Assembly (NCBI GenBank): GCA_033675265.1
Contig: JAUJYZ010000883.1
Coordinates: 1-64,000, forward strand
Length of the DNA: 64,000 bases
Reading direction: 5' to 3'
Origin: Actinostola sp. cb2023
Taxonomy: Eukaryota > Cnidaria > Anthozoa > Actiniaria > Actinostolidae
Part shown: positions 25,180-37,000 of the stretch, piece by piece
How the letters are laid out: every line of letters begins with the position of its first letter
How positions within the stretch are numbered: position 1 is the first letter of the stretch
The notes under the pieces: generated by a model
What the model saw: the letters and a program-made list of their open reading frames with translations, nothing else
Databases searched by the model: none
What the model was told of the DNA's origin: nothing
Made by a program: the position numbers and the translations under genes

Positions 25180-26705
25180 GTATGTGCAACCATGCTAACT
25201 CAAAAGCATCGATAGCATATGTGCACTTATGCTCACTCAAAAGGATTGATATGGGGTTCGGGACAGATACAAATATTCAAACACACAAAAATTTAAAGAT
25301 GGATTAGTAATCTACAAAACGTCCTATTTTGGTTGAAAAATTTTGTTTCCTTCTGATACAAAAACATAATTCTGTAGGACACGGAGTTTTGTCCCGTGGC
25401 AAAAATGGCGGAATCCCGCAAAAGTACAAGCACAAAGAAAATTGCGAAACAGCTAACAGAGCGATTAGTACACGACCAAAACGTAACATAGCTGTTATCT
25501 GAAATACAAAGGACACTCACTAATAGTCAAAATGATTTCAACTCGGCATTTAATCTTTCTCTTTGACTGTTTTCTTTCGGGTCTAGTGACTAACAGACTT
25601 TTACAAGTGCAAGTGACCAGAAGCTATCCCGTGGTTGTTATGTGACGTCACGAGCTACAACATGACTGTTCTGGATCGCGCTAGCCGAAAACATTAGAGA
25701 CGCCCCCTTCCTCCTGAAGCAAAGTCTACTCCATCTATGATATATACATGTTTAAAATACAGATTTCTCCAAGGTTCAGTCATTCGCCCGTAAGTGATAT
25801 TTACTGCATGAGCGGCCGTGTTGTATCGGTAGATATGTAGACGATATGTAGTACGGAGCACGCCAAATTTCTACACTGACAGCACGTTTCAAAATTATAA
25901 ACATGAATTCCTTGCAAAATCAATTTCACAAACTCAGTGAATCATTAAATAAATAAACAATCCAAACGAACAATATAAACTTACAAGTTCTTGCTAAGCC
26001 ACGAACATTTCCAGACAGAAAAATTGCAAGTCCAAATGATATTCCCTTGGATATGCTTATTATAAGCAGTAAACACTTTAGTACTATACTAATTTTTAGA
26101 GAAATCGTGTACAAAGTACTTTGAGTACTTCACCATATTATAGTGAATAATATAAAAAAACAATACATACAGTAAGAGAGTCACAAATTTCGGGAAATAA
26201 TGACTTTCGCCGAAGAGAGAACAATCGTCGATGGGGTCGAGCATCGTCTAGCCCACATTAATCGAGTACAGCAAATTGAAAAAGTGCATGTGCTGTAGGG
26301 ACGTTGACGATTTGCGACGGTGCGAGGAAAATCGGCAATTTATAACTCATTTATAACGTATTCCACAAGAGTAATGAAAGAACAAACTATGGAGAAGTGC
26401 TGCAATTGATGGAAAATTTGGCATGCTATGAACTGTGGTTGTGATTTACGATAGTCAGCTTGGTATGTACTCTAGTCTACGGAAGCCCTGAAGGGACATT
26501 CAAATTTCAGACTTCAGACTTTGAATTTCAGACTTCAGACTTCGATTGGTCAGAGGTCTTACGTGGTGTGTAGGGTAGGTACTTCATTATGGTCTATTAT
26601 TGTGGACTCTCCTTTTGCATATCATAGTTTTTATACAATGAGCGACCATATATGAAGCATCAACCGTGGGTGGTGGGTATTTGCTCATTTGCTTCGTTCT
26701 TTATA
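25180..26705. other. Outer right arm without firm genes
   Basis: This is the mirror of about 2945-4596. A short plus-strand frame starting at about 25406 (MAESRKSTSTKKIAKQ and so on, 28 codons) is partly preserved in the left arm at 4330-4240, but it is too short to assign and is not called as a gene. Nothing else is recognised. Confidence 0.45.
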
Positions 26706-26820
26706 ATAATAATAATAATAAAACTTTATTTCTACACGGTGTCACATCATTAAAATAAATGCTCTTCCTGAGAGCCGTGTTACATTGTAATTCTTTGATG
26801 CACGTGCACTGCTGGCTACA
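26706..26820 (-). repeat. Probable 3' tail of a minus-strand retroelement
   Basis: Reading minus, the sequence ends GTAGAAATAAAGTTTTATTA followed by a (TTA)n run, a pattern typical of 3' ends of invertebrate non-LTR retroelements or SINEs. The left-arm mirror is about 2860-2945. No coding part is seen. It lies just upstream of the CIDE-N start codon. Confidence 0.4.
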
Positions 26821-26850
26821 TTGATTTTGAACACTGAGTTTGTTTTCGTA

Positions 26851-27203
26851 ATGCCAATATTTAACGCCTGGAACGTAACAAGAACAAAGAAAAAAGCTAT
26901 GTTGATAAATTCTCTGGAGGAATTTATTGCAAAAGGTAAAAGTTGTGTGCGTTTGTGTATGTTTTCGATAAGTTTTCGATCGTAGTTTATGTCATGGCTG
27001 CAAAATTCCCCTTCAGTGACGTTAGATATTTTTTTAATGTGCAGCAAAACAACTAGAGCTTGAAGATGTAACAGGGATATTTGTGGAGGAAGATGGAACA
27101 GAGGTTGACGATAACGATCGTTTATGGCAAAGTAGAACGACATTCCTAGTTTGTATGACAGGAGAAGAATACTCAGGACAACTGACAGGGCATGAACAGA
27201 CAG
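26851..27203 (+). CDS. CIDE-N domain protein, first two exons
   Basis: Two plus-strand exons (26851-26935 and 27045-27203) are separated by a 109-bp intron with GTAAAAG donor and TGTGCAG acceptor, both in phase 1. The product starts MPIFNAWNVTRTKKK, continues SLEEFIAKAKQLELE across the splice, then FVEEDGTEVDDND and TTFLVCMTGEEYS. This matches the CIDE-N fold of the DFF45/ICAD, DFF40/CAD and CIDE proteins: a basic N-terminal strand, an S-L-E-E-hydrophobic helix, the hallmark EEDGTEVDD turn and a final hydrophobic strand. In that family the domain mediates homotypic pairing that controls apoptotic DNA fragmentation. Exon 2 ends at a GTACGT donor in phase 1, so at least one more exon is expected, but none was found downstream before the arm ends. 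The gene could be truncated by the rearrangement. The start is the first in-frame ATG. Confidence 0.75.
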
Positions 27204-27651
27204 GTACGTCATTTGTTTACATTAATGTCTTTATAGATCAACGAGCACAAGAAATTAGAAAATTTGTGATAAAAATTAAGAGTCATTGCCTGAGAAAACC
27301 TACCCTGGGTTCCAGAGGCCGAATAGAGAAAACCGGGCAGGAGTGAAAGATGGGGGTCGGCCGATTTGCTTTAAATTTAATTTAATTTAATTTAATTTAA
27401 TTTTAATTTAAGTTTGACCACCCCCCCTTGTTTTGAGACCGACGAGCCCTAGAGTCGCCTAAAATAAACACGAAGAAATGCACTTCTCAACCTAGTTTGG
27501 AACTGAAACTAATTGAATGAGTCCTTTGGCATCTAAACAACAATGTTCCAGGTAAATATTGCGAATTCGAAAAAAAATGAAGTGCGGCACTTTTTTTTAA
27601 TACTTTAATCGTATCCTGGAAGTATTACTTGTTGTCTTTGAGAATCAGCAT
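27204..27651. other. Downstream intron or flank of the CIDE-N exons
   Basis: No further exon is recognised. A (TTTAA)n tract lies at about 27365-27415, followed by a C/G run (CCCCCCC at about 27419). Confidence 0.5.
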
Positions 27652-28476
27652 TAGAGTGCAAGCATTAAAACCGTGAAACAGTACAAACTAGTTAGTGCTA
27701 AATAGCATCAATGAAACAATAGAAAACAAAAGACATTGCACTATTTAGTACTAATTAAGGTGACTCTGTTATAATTCTCGGCGCACTCGTCTATGACAAA
27801 CTTTGGGTCATAACTTCCTCTGCTTCTATGCAATTGCTTTTAAACATTGGCAACAATTAGAGCTATCATTCACCATTAATACAATATAATTCGATTGCAA
27901 TGCAGAACATTTTTTAAAATAATATTAGAACCTAAGTAAAGTCAATGTTTTGGATAAAATTGAATCTTGCGAAAATCTGTCCGTTTTTTTTTGGATGAAA
28001 GTTTTAGAATCACTTTAGATTGACATAATTCATAACCTGACCAAGTTTTAGCAAAATCGTTGGAGCTAAAGCACGGCCGCATGAAGGCCAAAGGCCACCA
28101 TGTATTAAGCACTGAAGTTATCATGCGGCCGTGCTTTAGCTCCAACGATTTTGTTAAAACTTGGTCAGGTTATGAATTATGTCAATCTAAAGTGATTCCA
28201 AAACTTTCATCCAAAAAAAAACGGACAGATTTTTCGCAAGATCCATTTTTATCCAAAACATTGAGTTTACTTAGGTTCTAATATTATTAAAAAAAATGTT
28301 CTGCATTGCAATCGAATTATATTGTATTATAGGTGAATGATAGCTCTAATATTTGCCAATGTTTAAAAGCAATTGCATAAAAGCAGAGGAAGTTATGACC
28401 CGGCCAAAGTTTGTCATAGACGAGTGCGCCGAGAATTATAACGGAGTTGTTTCATGGTTTTAGTGTTTGCACTCTA
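27652..28476. mobile_element. 825-bp long-TIR foldback element, right-arm copy
   Basis: The ends TAGAGTGCAA and TTGCACTCTA face each other. Inside, about 320 bp from TTATAATTCTCGGCGCACTC (27769) is repeated inverted up to 28441, folding at about 28105 beside GGCCAAAGGCC. The left half contains about 77 bp (27688-27765) absent from the right half. The short open frames here (27942-28145, 28060-28281) are TIR read in both directions. It is non-coding. Confidence 0.7.
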
Positions 28477-28492
28477 CATGGGCCATTGAAAT

Positions 28493-28837
28493 CACAGGGA
28501 GCCCAAGCTCATTATCTGTGAAGACCGTTTTATTTGCATATTTACAGTAAATGCATGTGGCTTTAAATCAACCCTCCGTATTTCAAGATTTTTCGTAAAT
28601 TATAAAACTTTTTTTCACCAATGTGTTTTCCTTACTACTTTCGATGTTGTGAAAACGCTCTAATGGCGCTGAAACGCTGTCACAAAATCGAAAGTAGTAA
28701 GGAAAACACATTAGTGAAAAAGTTTTATAATTTACGAAAAATCTTGAAATACGGAGGGTTGATTTAAAGCCACATACATTTACTGTAAATATGCAAATAA
28801 AACGGTCTTCACAGATAATGAGCTTGGGCTCCCTGTG
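28493..28837. mobile_element. 345-bp hAT-like foldback element with 7-bp target duplication
   Basis: The termini CACAGGGAGCCCAAGC are perfectly inverted over most of 160 bp, and TTGAAAT flanks both sides (28486-28492, 28838-28844). CAGGG ends with a 7-8-bp duplication suggest a hAT MITE. The 110-residue frame at 28583-28915 is part of the TIR. Confidence 0.75.
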
Positions 28838-29370
28838 TTGAAATGCGTTTGCTTGAGCGGCCTTTGGCAAAAAGTCAATCATTTTCCCATAAATTTTTCT
28901 TTGATGTTTTTTCACTCAAGTAGTTGAAAATCACTATTTTATTGCATTTTTCGTCCAGAGATCAGTTCAAACCGATAATAAACTGGAACTACAGCTTTGT
29001 TCATGAATTGGCGTCCCAAATGATCAGTTTACTGAGTACTCAATCAACGAGCCACGACATTTGACATTTATAATTTATGCAATTGTCACGCTAGTGTAAC
29101 AGAAGAAAGTTTGCAATTTATTGATTGATTTTTCTGTGATCTCTGTTGAAGAACTAATATATATCCCTTATTCTTGATCGATAAATATATTTTATATTAC
29201 TATCTTCTTATACAGGACAGCATTATTATTTCTGTAAATTGTTGTGCATAATTATATAGCCGAATCCAACTGATTGTTAATTAATTGGACAGTTTTTATA
29301 TAATAAAGAAAATAGTACTAGTTCTGCTGACATTATTGGATTAATTGACAGCTCCCGGGGACAGCTATAT

Positions 29371-29521
29371 AATAGGACTCCATCAAAGTGTCCAATTTGG
29401 AAATAATTGGACTCAAAAAATACCTCTGACAGCCAAATTGGACTCGGCTTCGTCCATTTTTGGCAGTCCTCGGACTTTGTTCACGCAATCATTTCCAAAT
29501 TGGACAGCATGGAGTCCTATT
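29371..29521. mobile_element. 151-bp foldback repeat
   Basis: AATAGGACTCCAT and the following GTCCAATTTGGAAAT are repeated inverted at the other end (ATTTCCAAATTGGACA, then GGAGTCCTATT). The mirror copy is at about 90-250 in the left arm. It is non-coding. Confidence 0.5.
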
Positions 29522-29613
29522 ACATATACTAATTGAGACAGGGTATTGACAGGCCGGTCTAATGACGTAATGTAGTGGTGACTGGATCGTATTTAATAAT
29601 TGCGAAACGCAGT

Positions 29614-31220
29614 GAAACACTTCAATTTGCGTAACGTTTATAAAACGGCGACTAGAAATATGGATATAAAGTGCTCTTTTTGGTCGGAAAATTCATGTTG
29701 TAGCTCGGTTGGAATAGGTTCATCGGTTTGCCCTTTGTTGTCCTGTTCACATGATGTAGGATCACATCTTGTTAGTCTTGGGGTAGGAAGCAAGCGAGGA
29801 GTTATTGGTTCAGTGGTGACCGAGATTGACCTGATCATGGCGAACAAGGCGAACAATTTCATACAGTCAGCGGATGACATTGCTGGCGCGTAAATGACAC
29901 GTTTTTATTCTAAGAAAACATTGGCCTTTTATCGTAAAATTAGAGCGATTGTGTGATATTACACTGCTTTTATTTTTGTCTATTGTTATAATAATACTGC
30001 AGATTAGCATATTTCGGAAGAGCGTTCGCAAGGTGGAATGCACAAGAGAAGGTGCCAAACTAGAACAAAAGAGCTGCATAATGAATCAACAACTAAAACT
30101 GGTTGAAAAATGTTCTGATTTGAAGCTTATATTTGGCGGCCTTCAAATGTTTCAACGAGCTTGATTTTACAACAACATATCAGCTACAATCTAAATTTTA
30201 GCATAGTCAATTTAAACAAAATTTACCGACAGTATTTTTAATTATGACTTTTTTAGTAAAAATAGAACGAATGGTGGACAACAAGAGCAAAGTAAACACC
30301 TCATCGTGTATGACTTGAGCTCACATTTTCCGATATAATTGCAAGCGATTTCTCTCAACTTTTCCAGAAAAGTAGTTCAATATCATTGCAACAATTCAAG
30401 TCTACGCCCGATTTACCTGGATTTCAGGTGATTGATTTAATTACTTTATTTACGCTTGAATTATATACTCAAAACATTTCATCGAAGATATCTCACAAAA
30501 GCTCTCACAGAATTTGCTTGTATTCACTAGAACTAGAGACAATTATGCCCACTATAAGATCACAAGAGCATTTCCCAAAAATAACCCCCTAGAATCTATA
30601 GAAATCGAGAATATGTAAAAAGAGGAATTCTCTCTCAGCGTTGCCATAGTAACGCCGATCTACATAAAACATACTTCATCAGAAACTTTGATCTTTCTGT
30701 AACAAGGTTGTAATACTCAATTTACCAATAGATAGTTCACAAACGCACAATTGTGTTTCAAACGCAAGAGGTATCGCTACGGAAAAACCCAAAAGGACAA
30801 CAATGGGATAATCACCGAAAAACTACCAAGTTGTAAACGATTTGGGAACAACCAAAGAGGACATTTTCAGCGGTTTTAATAAGGAGTTATATGAAATGGA
30901 CACTTGAACTTTCGAATCAGACTTGTGGAAAGAAGCTCGAACTCCTGAAAAATGTTCTGAACTACAATAACTGTACGGCATCTCGGGTCAGTTACAAAGA
31001 CAGTATGGCGGATGCTTAGCTAATTATACCTATTTTTCAACGGACTTGGGAACAATGTTAGGCATATTCCACATGAGAGAAACACTAACCATGGGCGAGA
31101 CGAAGTATGAAAGAATGATTTGGGACTTGTGGAGATTGAGGAACCGTAATGATATAAGAGGTACGACAAAAATTGAATGAAAATGCACTGTTTTCTCTGT
31201 AATTTTGAAGTGACCCGTAG
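29614..31220. other. Unassigned DNA between the inverted repeat and the DDE-like gene
   Basis: Several open frames of 67-131 residues occur on both strands (for example 29600-29893 plus and 31020-31415 minus), but none has a recognisable domain or supporting splice pattern. Upstream exons of the DDE-like gene could lie here. None could be identified. Confidence 0.4.
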
Positions 31221-31515
31221 TTGAATACGAGTGAGCATTGCGCATGCTCGCGGCCATGGTGTATGAAATTGTTCGCCATGATTCTCAATAGAGCGGGTTT
31301 GTTTGAAACTACCCTGGAAGAAAAGCAGGTTATGACGGTATGTCCTAAACATCATAAAACCCTCACTATCGACTGGATGGGCCGAAAAATTAACACATGC
31401 TGTTATCCTAACCACACTGGCCAGAAAAAGGGAAACCTGCTATTGCGTCGGGCAAATGCAGAAATGTCACAAGAAATGTTTAGCCAATACGATGCTGTGG
31501 TTCCGATCGGTTCAG
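31221..31515 (+). CDS. DDE-like gene, exon 1 (Cys/His N-terminal segment)
   Basis: The open frame contains AGLFETTLEEKQVMTVCPKH, then WMGRKINTCCYPNHTGQKK, and ends FSQYDAVVPIGS followed by a GTAGG donor at 31516 in phase 1. The C..H and CC..H spacing looks like a small zinc-binding module. Joining to exon 2 gives VPIGSAICSKCRK, which continues smoothly. The 5' end is uncertain: the first in-frame ATG is 31221, but the conserved-looking part starts at about 31275. Confidence 0.65.
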
Positions 31516-31589
31516 GTAGGATAATGTTAAACCTTAGCTACTTTTGACTGAATGATTCATATGCAAGATTGAAAGACAAGGGAGGGTAG

Positions 31590-31805
31590 TAGCCTCCTCC
31601 GCAGGCAACGCCGGAAAGCGAGGCCGAAGGCCGAGTGGGATCCCTGTGCGAGGCCGAAAGCCGAGAGGGACTGGGTCCCTAGAAAGAAAAGAAGAACTCC
31701 TTCTTTTCTTTCCTAGGGGCCCAGTCCCTCTCGCCCTTCGGCCTCGCACAGGGATCCCACTCGGCCTTCGGCCTCGCTTTCCGGCGTTGCCTGCGGAGGA
31801 GGCTA
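31590..31805. mobile_element. GC-rich foldback element with 9-bp target duplication
   Basis: The 216-bp element starts TAGCCTCCTCCGCAGGC and ends with the inverse. The two arms pair over almost their whole length and contain GAGGCCGAAGGCCGAG repeats. GGAGGGTAG flanks both sides (31581-31589 and 31806-31814). A 9-bp duplication is typical of Mutator-like (MULE) elements. It lies in intron 1 of the DDE-like gene. The long open frames on both strands here are products of the palindrome. Confidence 0.75.
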
Positions 31806-31967
31806 GGAGGGTAGGAGTATTTGTCTGTTTTAGTGGTGTTGGCATTTTTTTTCAACACAGCCGGTAGTTATTGCAAAACCGATTCGCGTGAACAATTATT
31901 ATAAATTAGTGTATTTTCTTATGCACGCTTCTGAGGCTAATTATAACTAGACGCTCTAGTAGCGTTA

Positions 31968-32786
31968 AGTCGGGCTTCTTGGAGCAAGCAGTGGTTGCTG
32001 CGATCGGTAATCTCGACTGAATCTGATTTGCTTTCGACCATATATCCATTGTCAATGAAATATTGTCAATGGCAATAAAGCTCGAGCAAGAGCCCGCGCG
32101 CCGTAGACTAATGCATCAAACACGTAGGCAAGGTAATTCATTAACGCACTATGGTTTAGAATGATCATAAAGTATTGTATATGTACAATAATCAAATCTC
32201 CCAGCACAAGAATTGCTTTCACTAGAATATCACAATCATCAAGAGTATTTACCATGTCAGTTCTACTGAATACATGAAATTCAATACACAGGACGTGACG
32301 AGATGAACGATCGCTTCTACAAAAATAACTAGAGCCATGACATTCACACACAACACGAGTATAATTATAATGGACATACTACTGAATACCTGATGAAACT
32401 CCATACAAACAAAATCTAACCGTATTTTACTAGCATTTGAATTGAATCCGCGGAACGATCTGGTCCGAAAACGCTCCACATCTTTTAGAGTAGGTCTACC
32501 GCTAACGGTGTGTGAGTTTGTATGTGAGATGAGCGTATTAGACATATTTCGTTCAAGTGGTTTTTTCTCACGATCACAAGACGACATAACCTTCCTTCGA
32601 CAAGGTTTGTGAAGAAACAGGACGATGTGCGATGTCTCGTCTTGATCCGTCTTGATAAGCCATGTGGTTTGAGCCTTCGGTGATTATCTTAGTGGCCGGC
32701 ACAGCGCGCATGCGCTGGATTTGAGGTCAACGACGACAAAGAACGCTTCTCATTTTTAGAGTCGGGTCTTCCACAGGAAGCCCGAC
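31968..32786. mobile_element. Possible 0.8-kb non-autonomous element in intron 1
   Basis: AGTCGGGCTTCTTG at the left faces CAGGAAGCCCGACT at the right. The right end also forms a local hairpin with GTCGGGTCTTCC. No clear target duplication or coding region is seen. It could be a chance arrangement of a motif that also occurs in the nearby gypsy LTR (AGGAAGCCCGCG). Confidence 0.35.
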
Positions 32787-32903
32787 TAATAACTAAAAAT
32801 ATATTTGAAAGCGCTCGGTGTTTGTTGCTGGGCTTCCTGTGTTTTACACACGGATTCGCGCATATTTATGTTCAATCGCGCGCGTTTACTTTCAACTGGA
32901 TAT

Positions 32904-33578
32904 TGAAACAATCACAATACAACACGATCCTTACACTGAAGAAGACCAGAGGAACAATCGCAATACAACACGATCCTTACACTGAAGAAGACCAGAGGAA
33001 CAATCGCAATACAACACGATCCTTACACTGAAGAAGACCAGAGGAACAATCGCAATACAACACGATCCTTACACTGAAGAAGACCAGAGGGACAATCGCA
33101 ATACAACACGATCCTTACACTGAAGAAGATCAGAGGAACAATCGCAATACAACACGATCCTTACACTGAAGAAGATCAGAGGAACAATCGCAATACAACA
33201 CGATCCTTACACTGAAGAAGACCAGAGGAACAATCGCAATACAACACGATCCTTACACTGAAGAAGACCAGAGGAACAATCGCAATACAACACGATCCTT
33301 ACACTGAAGAAGACCAGAGGAACAATCGCAATACAACACGATCCTTACACTGAAGAAGACCAGAGGAACAATCGCAATACAACACGATCCTTACACTGAA
33401 GATCAGAGGAACAATCGCAATACAACACGATCCTTACACTGAAGAAGATCAGAGGAACAATCGCAATACAACACGATCCTTACACTGAAGAAGACCAGAG
33501 GAACAATCGCAATACAACACGATCCTTACACTGAAGAAGATCAGAGGAACAATCGCAATACAACACGATCCTTACACT
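32904..33578. repeat. 46-bp satellite array, left part
   Basis: There are about 14-15 tandem copies of a 46-bp unit containing CAATACAACACGATCCTTAC and CTGAAGAAGACCAGAGG. Variants lack one GAA triplet or read GATCAGAGG. The array is cut by the gypsy retrotransposon and resumes at 40137. Because 46 is not a multiple of three, open frames through it are incidental. Confidence 0.9.
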
Positions 33579-34007
33579 TGTAACGAGAGGGATTCGTGGT
33601 AACTGTAGTTCGTTTAATCAGACAAAAGGCCTACAAATCATGGAAAATAATACAAAGATGAAGTGTAAGTTTACAATGCGGCTCACTCTGAGACCGAAAG
33701 ACTTGTTGCCTAACTGAAGGAGTCGAGAGATTGTATGCCAAAATCATAAAATATACTTAAATAATGAAAGAAAAACTACTCTGGTTGAATAATTGCACTA
33801 TTGTGAAAGTCTTACCCTGACAGGCTCAAACAGATGGTTTGTTTGGTGGTAATTGCTTAACGATTTCGATGACAAAACAACGCTTTAACTAGAACATAAA
33901 GGAATTCACATGGCGGTCGTTTCAGTGCGCATGTTCGTTGAAAACACAGGAAGCCCGCGTAGGAACACAGGAAGCCCGCGCTGAGGGTACTGACTGCACA
34001 CCTCACA
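33579..34007 (-). repeat. 3' LTR of the gypsy element
   Basis: This 429-bp LTR has TG..CA termini and appears identical to 39708-40136. It contains a short internal direct duplication, ACACAGGAAGCCCGCG, next to its U3 end. Confidence 0.93.
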
Positions 34008-34021
34008 TGCTTCCCTGCTGC
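34008..34021 (-). other. Probable polypurine tract
   Basis: Reading minus, the purine-rich AGCAGGGAAGCA directly precedes the TGTGAGG start of the 3' LTR. This is the position where plus-strand DNA synthesis is primed in LTR elements. The tract is short and interrupted by C, so the call is moderate. Confidence 0.5.
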
Positions 34022-34099
34022 GGTTGGCGACCTCGACAACTATGTATAATAACTTCAGTGTGGACCTAATGGGTCCAAAAAAATAATTAACGGTTCACT

Positions 34100-37000
34100 T
34101 TAAACTTGATTGTTCCTACTTAACATTTGCATAATAAGTAAATTAGACTGTGCAACAGTGTTCAGTATCTGTGGATCCAACATCATTGTTATCTTGTTCT
34201 CCTGAACCACGGGCATCGGTAGCCGATAAGGATTGGGATGCTGTCCTGCACCTTGACGAGTCGAGCGCCTAACTGGAGGACCGGCATCATCTCTGGTTTC
34301 AGTAACTGTTGGTTGTGGGTTTGTACTGTGGTGATCAGGGGAAGAGCAAGTTCCTGACTCTGATACAGGATCATCAGTGGTTGGCTCAGCTGTGCTTCTC
34401 TGCCTTTGTTCCTTAACTGCTGTTTCTTCATACGGTGGGTCTTGCTGATCATCCTGTGACATCACCTGTGAATCAAAATCAAATGTTCCGAGGAGCCCAC
34501 TGGGAGCACTCCTCTCCTGCGCATGATCCGGTAGCAGTTGTTCAAAGTTGTCCTCATCATCTTCACTATCAGGCTCGTCTGGAGTATTGGATAGGAATTC
34601 CATGTCTTTCTTTTCATCAATGACCTTCGTTGGTGTTCTTGGTGGAGTACATGTAACATCTTCCTCCTTGGATGACATTGGTGAATCCTGGAACTCTATA
34701 TCCTTAGCAAGATATTTTGCATGAAGAATGTCCTTTCTATATACTGTCTTCCTGGATTCCTCTCCATCCAACGACTCTAAGACATAGGTGTTACCACTGT
34801 CTAATTGCTTAACTACTTTGTAGGGTGCTGCATCCCATACATCTTGCATCTTGTTGCGACCTTGGACACGATTCCTCAGGAACACTCTTGTACCGACCAC
34901 AAGGCTTGTAACTTCTGCCTTGGCATCGTTCCTAACTCGTCTCCTAAGAGCTTCCTTTTCTGTCTTCTCTGCAGCTATCTTAAATGCAGTGTCCAACCGG
35001 TTCTGGTGCTCGTTGATCCATTCCTCAATGCAACCGCTTCCATCTTCTTGACCCACAGATTGTAGCATATAGTCAATAGGGAGGATTGGTTCTCTGCCGA
35101 AGAATAAGTAGTATGGTGAATAGCCAGTGGACGAATGTGGAGTGCAATTGTAAGCGTATATAAGTTCGGGAAGGAATTCTGGCCACTTGCGTTTACTCTT
35201 AGGTGCAAGAGTTCGTAAGCGATCATGCATGGTTCTGTTAAACCTCTCGCATTGGCCATTCCCCTCCGGATGGTATGGGGCTGTCCGGCTCTTCGTGATT
35301 CCATACACTGTGCAAAGCTCTTGTATTACTCTACTCTCAAAATTCCGTCCCTGGTCACTGTGGATCCTTTTAGGAACTCCAAAGCGTACAAACCATTCTT
35401 TGACCAATGTGCGTGCTACTGTGGTGGCTCGTTGGTCCTTAGTAGGGATAGCCTGGGTGAATTTCGTGAAGACATCAGTTAGAACTAGGACATTCTCAAC
35501 TCCGCTGCTGCTCTTCTCCAGTATAGTGTAATCCATGACTAAGATCTCTAAAGGTGTACTTGCTGTAAGGGAACCCATGGTAGGATGAAGTGTCTTCCCT
35601 GCTTTGGCTAGAGTGCACCGTTGACATTTTCGACAGTAGTCAGTAATTTCTCTCACCATTCCGGGCCAGTAACATCTGTTTCTTGCTACCGCTATTGTCT
35701 TCTCGGCTCCCTGATGTCCCAAATCATCATGAACCGAAGCCATCACTTTACTCCTCAGTGAGCCAGGAAGTAACAGCTGCTTAACCTCTTCACCATGTAC
35801 ACAAATGACACGATACAGAATGCCATCTTCCTCTGTAGTGCGCTTCCAGTCTCTTAACAGCCTACGTGCGAGTTTGGGTTCCTTCATCAGTTGTCTAAGG
35901 GTAGGAGGGTGCTTTAATTTCCAGTAATGCCATAGTCGGCCCAATGCCTCGTCACCAAGCTGCATATTAGCTAAGTCTTCCTTGGGGATAGATGGAAATG
36001 TTGACGTAGCCTTGGGTGCTACACTTTGTGATCTCACTCGTGATTCCTGTACAAGGGGTTCGGCTGTCAACTCTTCAACAAACACTGTGATACATGGGGG
36101 CACCAAGGTTCCGACTTCTCGACTCTGTACCTGACCTCGTCCACTAGTGACTTCCTCTAGCCTAGCTGATATGGGCTCCTCACCATGGGATGTCTTCCTG
36201 CTGAGAGCATCTGCGTTGCCATTACTTCTGCCAGAGCGGTACTTTATGGTGAAATTAAACTGTGCGAGATCCGCTGCCCATCTCATCTCTGTGGCACCCA
36301 GCTTCGTGGTGGTCTGTAAGTAACTAAGAGGATTATTGTCAGTATACACGACAAAGTCTGACCCTATCAGTAAATCTCGGTACTTCTGAGCGACGGCCCA
36401 GTACAGTGCGAGAAGTTCTAGCTTCATACTCGAATAGTTCTGCATGTTGCGCTCACTAGGTCTAAGTCCTCTGCTAGCATAACTTAGCACAACAAGTCCA
36501 TGCTCCTGTTCCTGCGATAGGACTGCACCCAAGCCATGAAAGCTTGCATCTGTCTCCAAGATGAACTTGCGAGTGAAGTCTGGAAATCCCAACACCGGTG
36601 CCGTTGTTAGCATTTGCTTCAGCTTATTGAAGGCGTCCTCACACGTAGAATCCCATTTCTCCTTGACACTCCCTTCCACGTCAACAACTGGTTTCTTCCG
36701 ACCTTTACGTCCTGTACTTTCTTGTCCTCGTAGGAGACACTGAAGAGGGTTGGCGATCTCTGCATACTTTGGGAGGAATCTTCTGTAATATCCAGACAAT
36801 CCCAAGAAGCCTCGAAGTTCACGTAGTGTCTCTGGTCTTGACCATTCCATAACGGCACGCACCTTCTCAGGATCTGGGCTGGTCCCCTCACTTGTGACTA
36901 TGTGACCCAGATAGCGAACCTTTTCACGAAAAAGCTGACACTTTTCGGGCTTTACTTTCAGATTAAGCTTAGACAGGCGAGACAGTACCATCTCCAGTCT

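Larger units (their letters stand above)
14565..29613 (-). repeat. Right arm of a giant inverted repeat
   Basis: This is the reverse-complement partner of 1-14432. It is longer because it keeps about 520 bp at 20645-21172 and about 390 bp near 24764-25150 that the left arm lacks, while the 148-bp array has one unit fewer. Similarity to the left arm ends near 29613. The outer part (about 25180-29613) keeps open reading frames, notably the CIDE-N exons, where the left arm has indels. Confidence 0.95.

Noticed and set aside
27942..28281. Two frames starting MELKHGRM on opposite strands
   Set aside because: They are the same sequence read from the two arms of the 825-bp foldback element.
31534..31867. 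Arg/Gly/Pro-rich frames of 103 and 73 codons
   Set aside because: They read the two arms of the 216-bp foldback element in opposite directions. Their similar peptides come from the palindrome.
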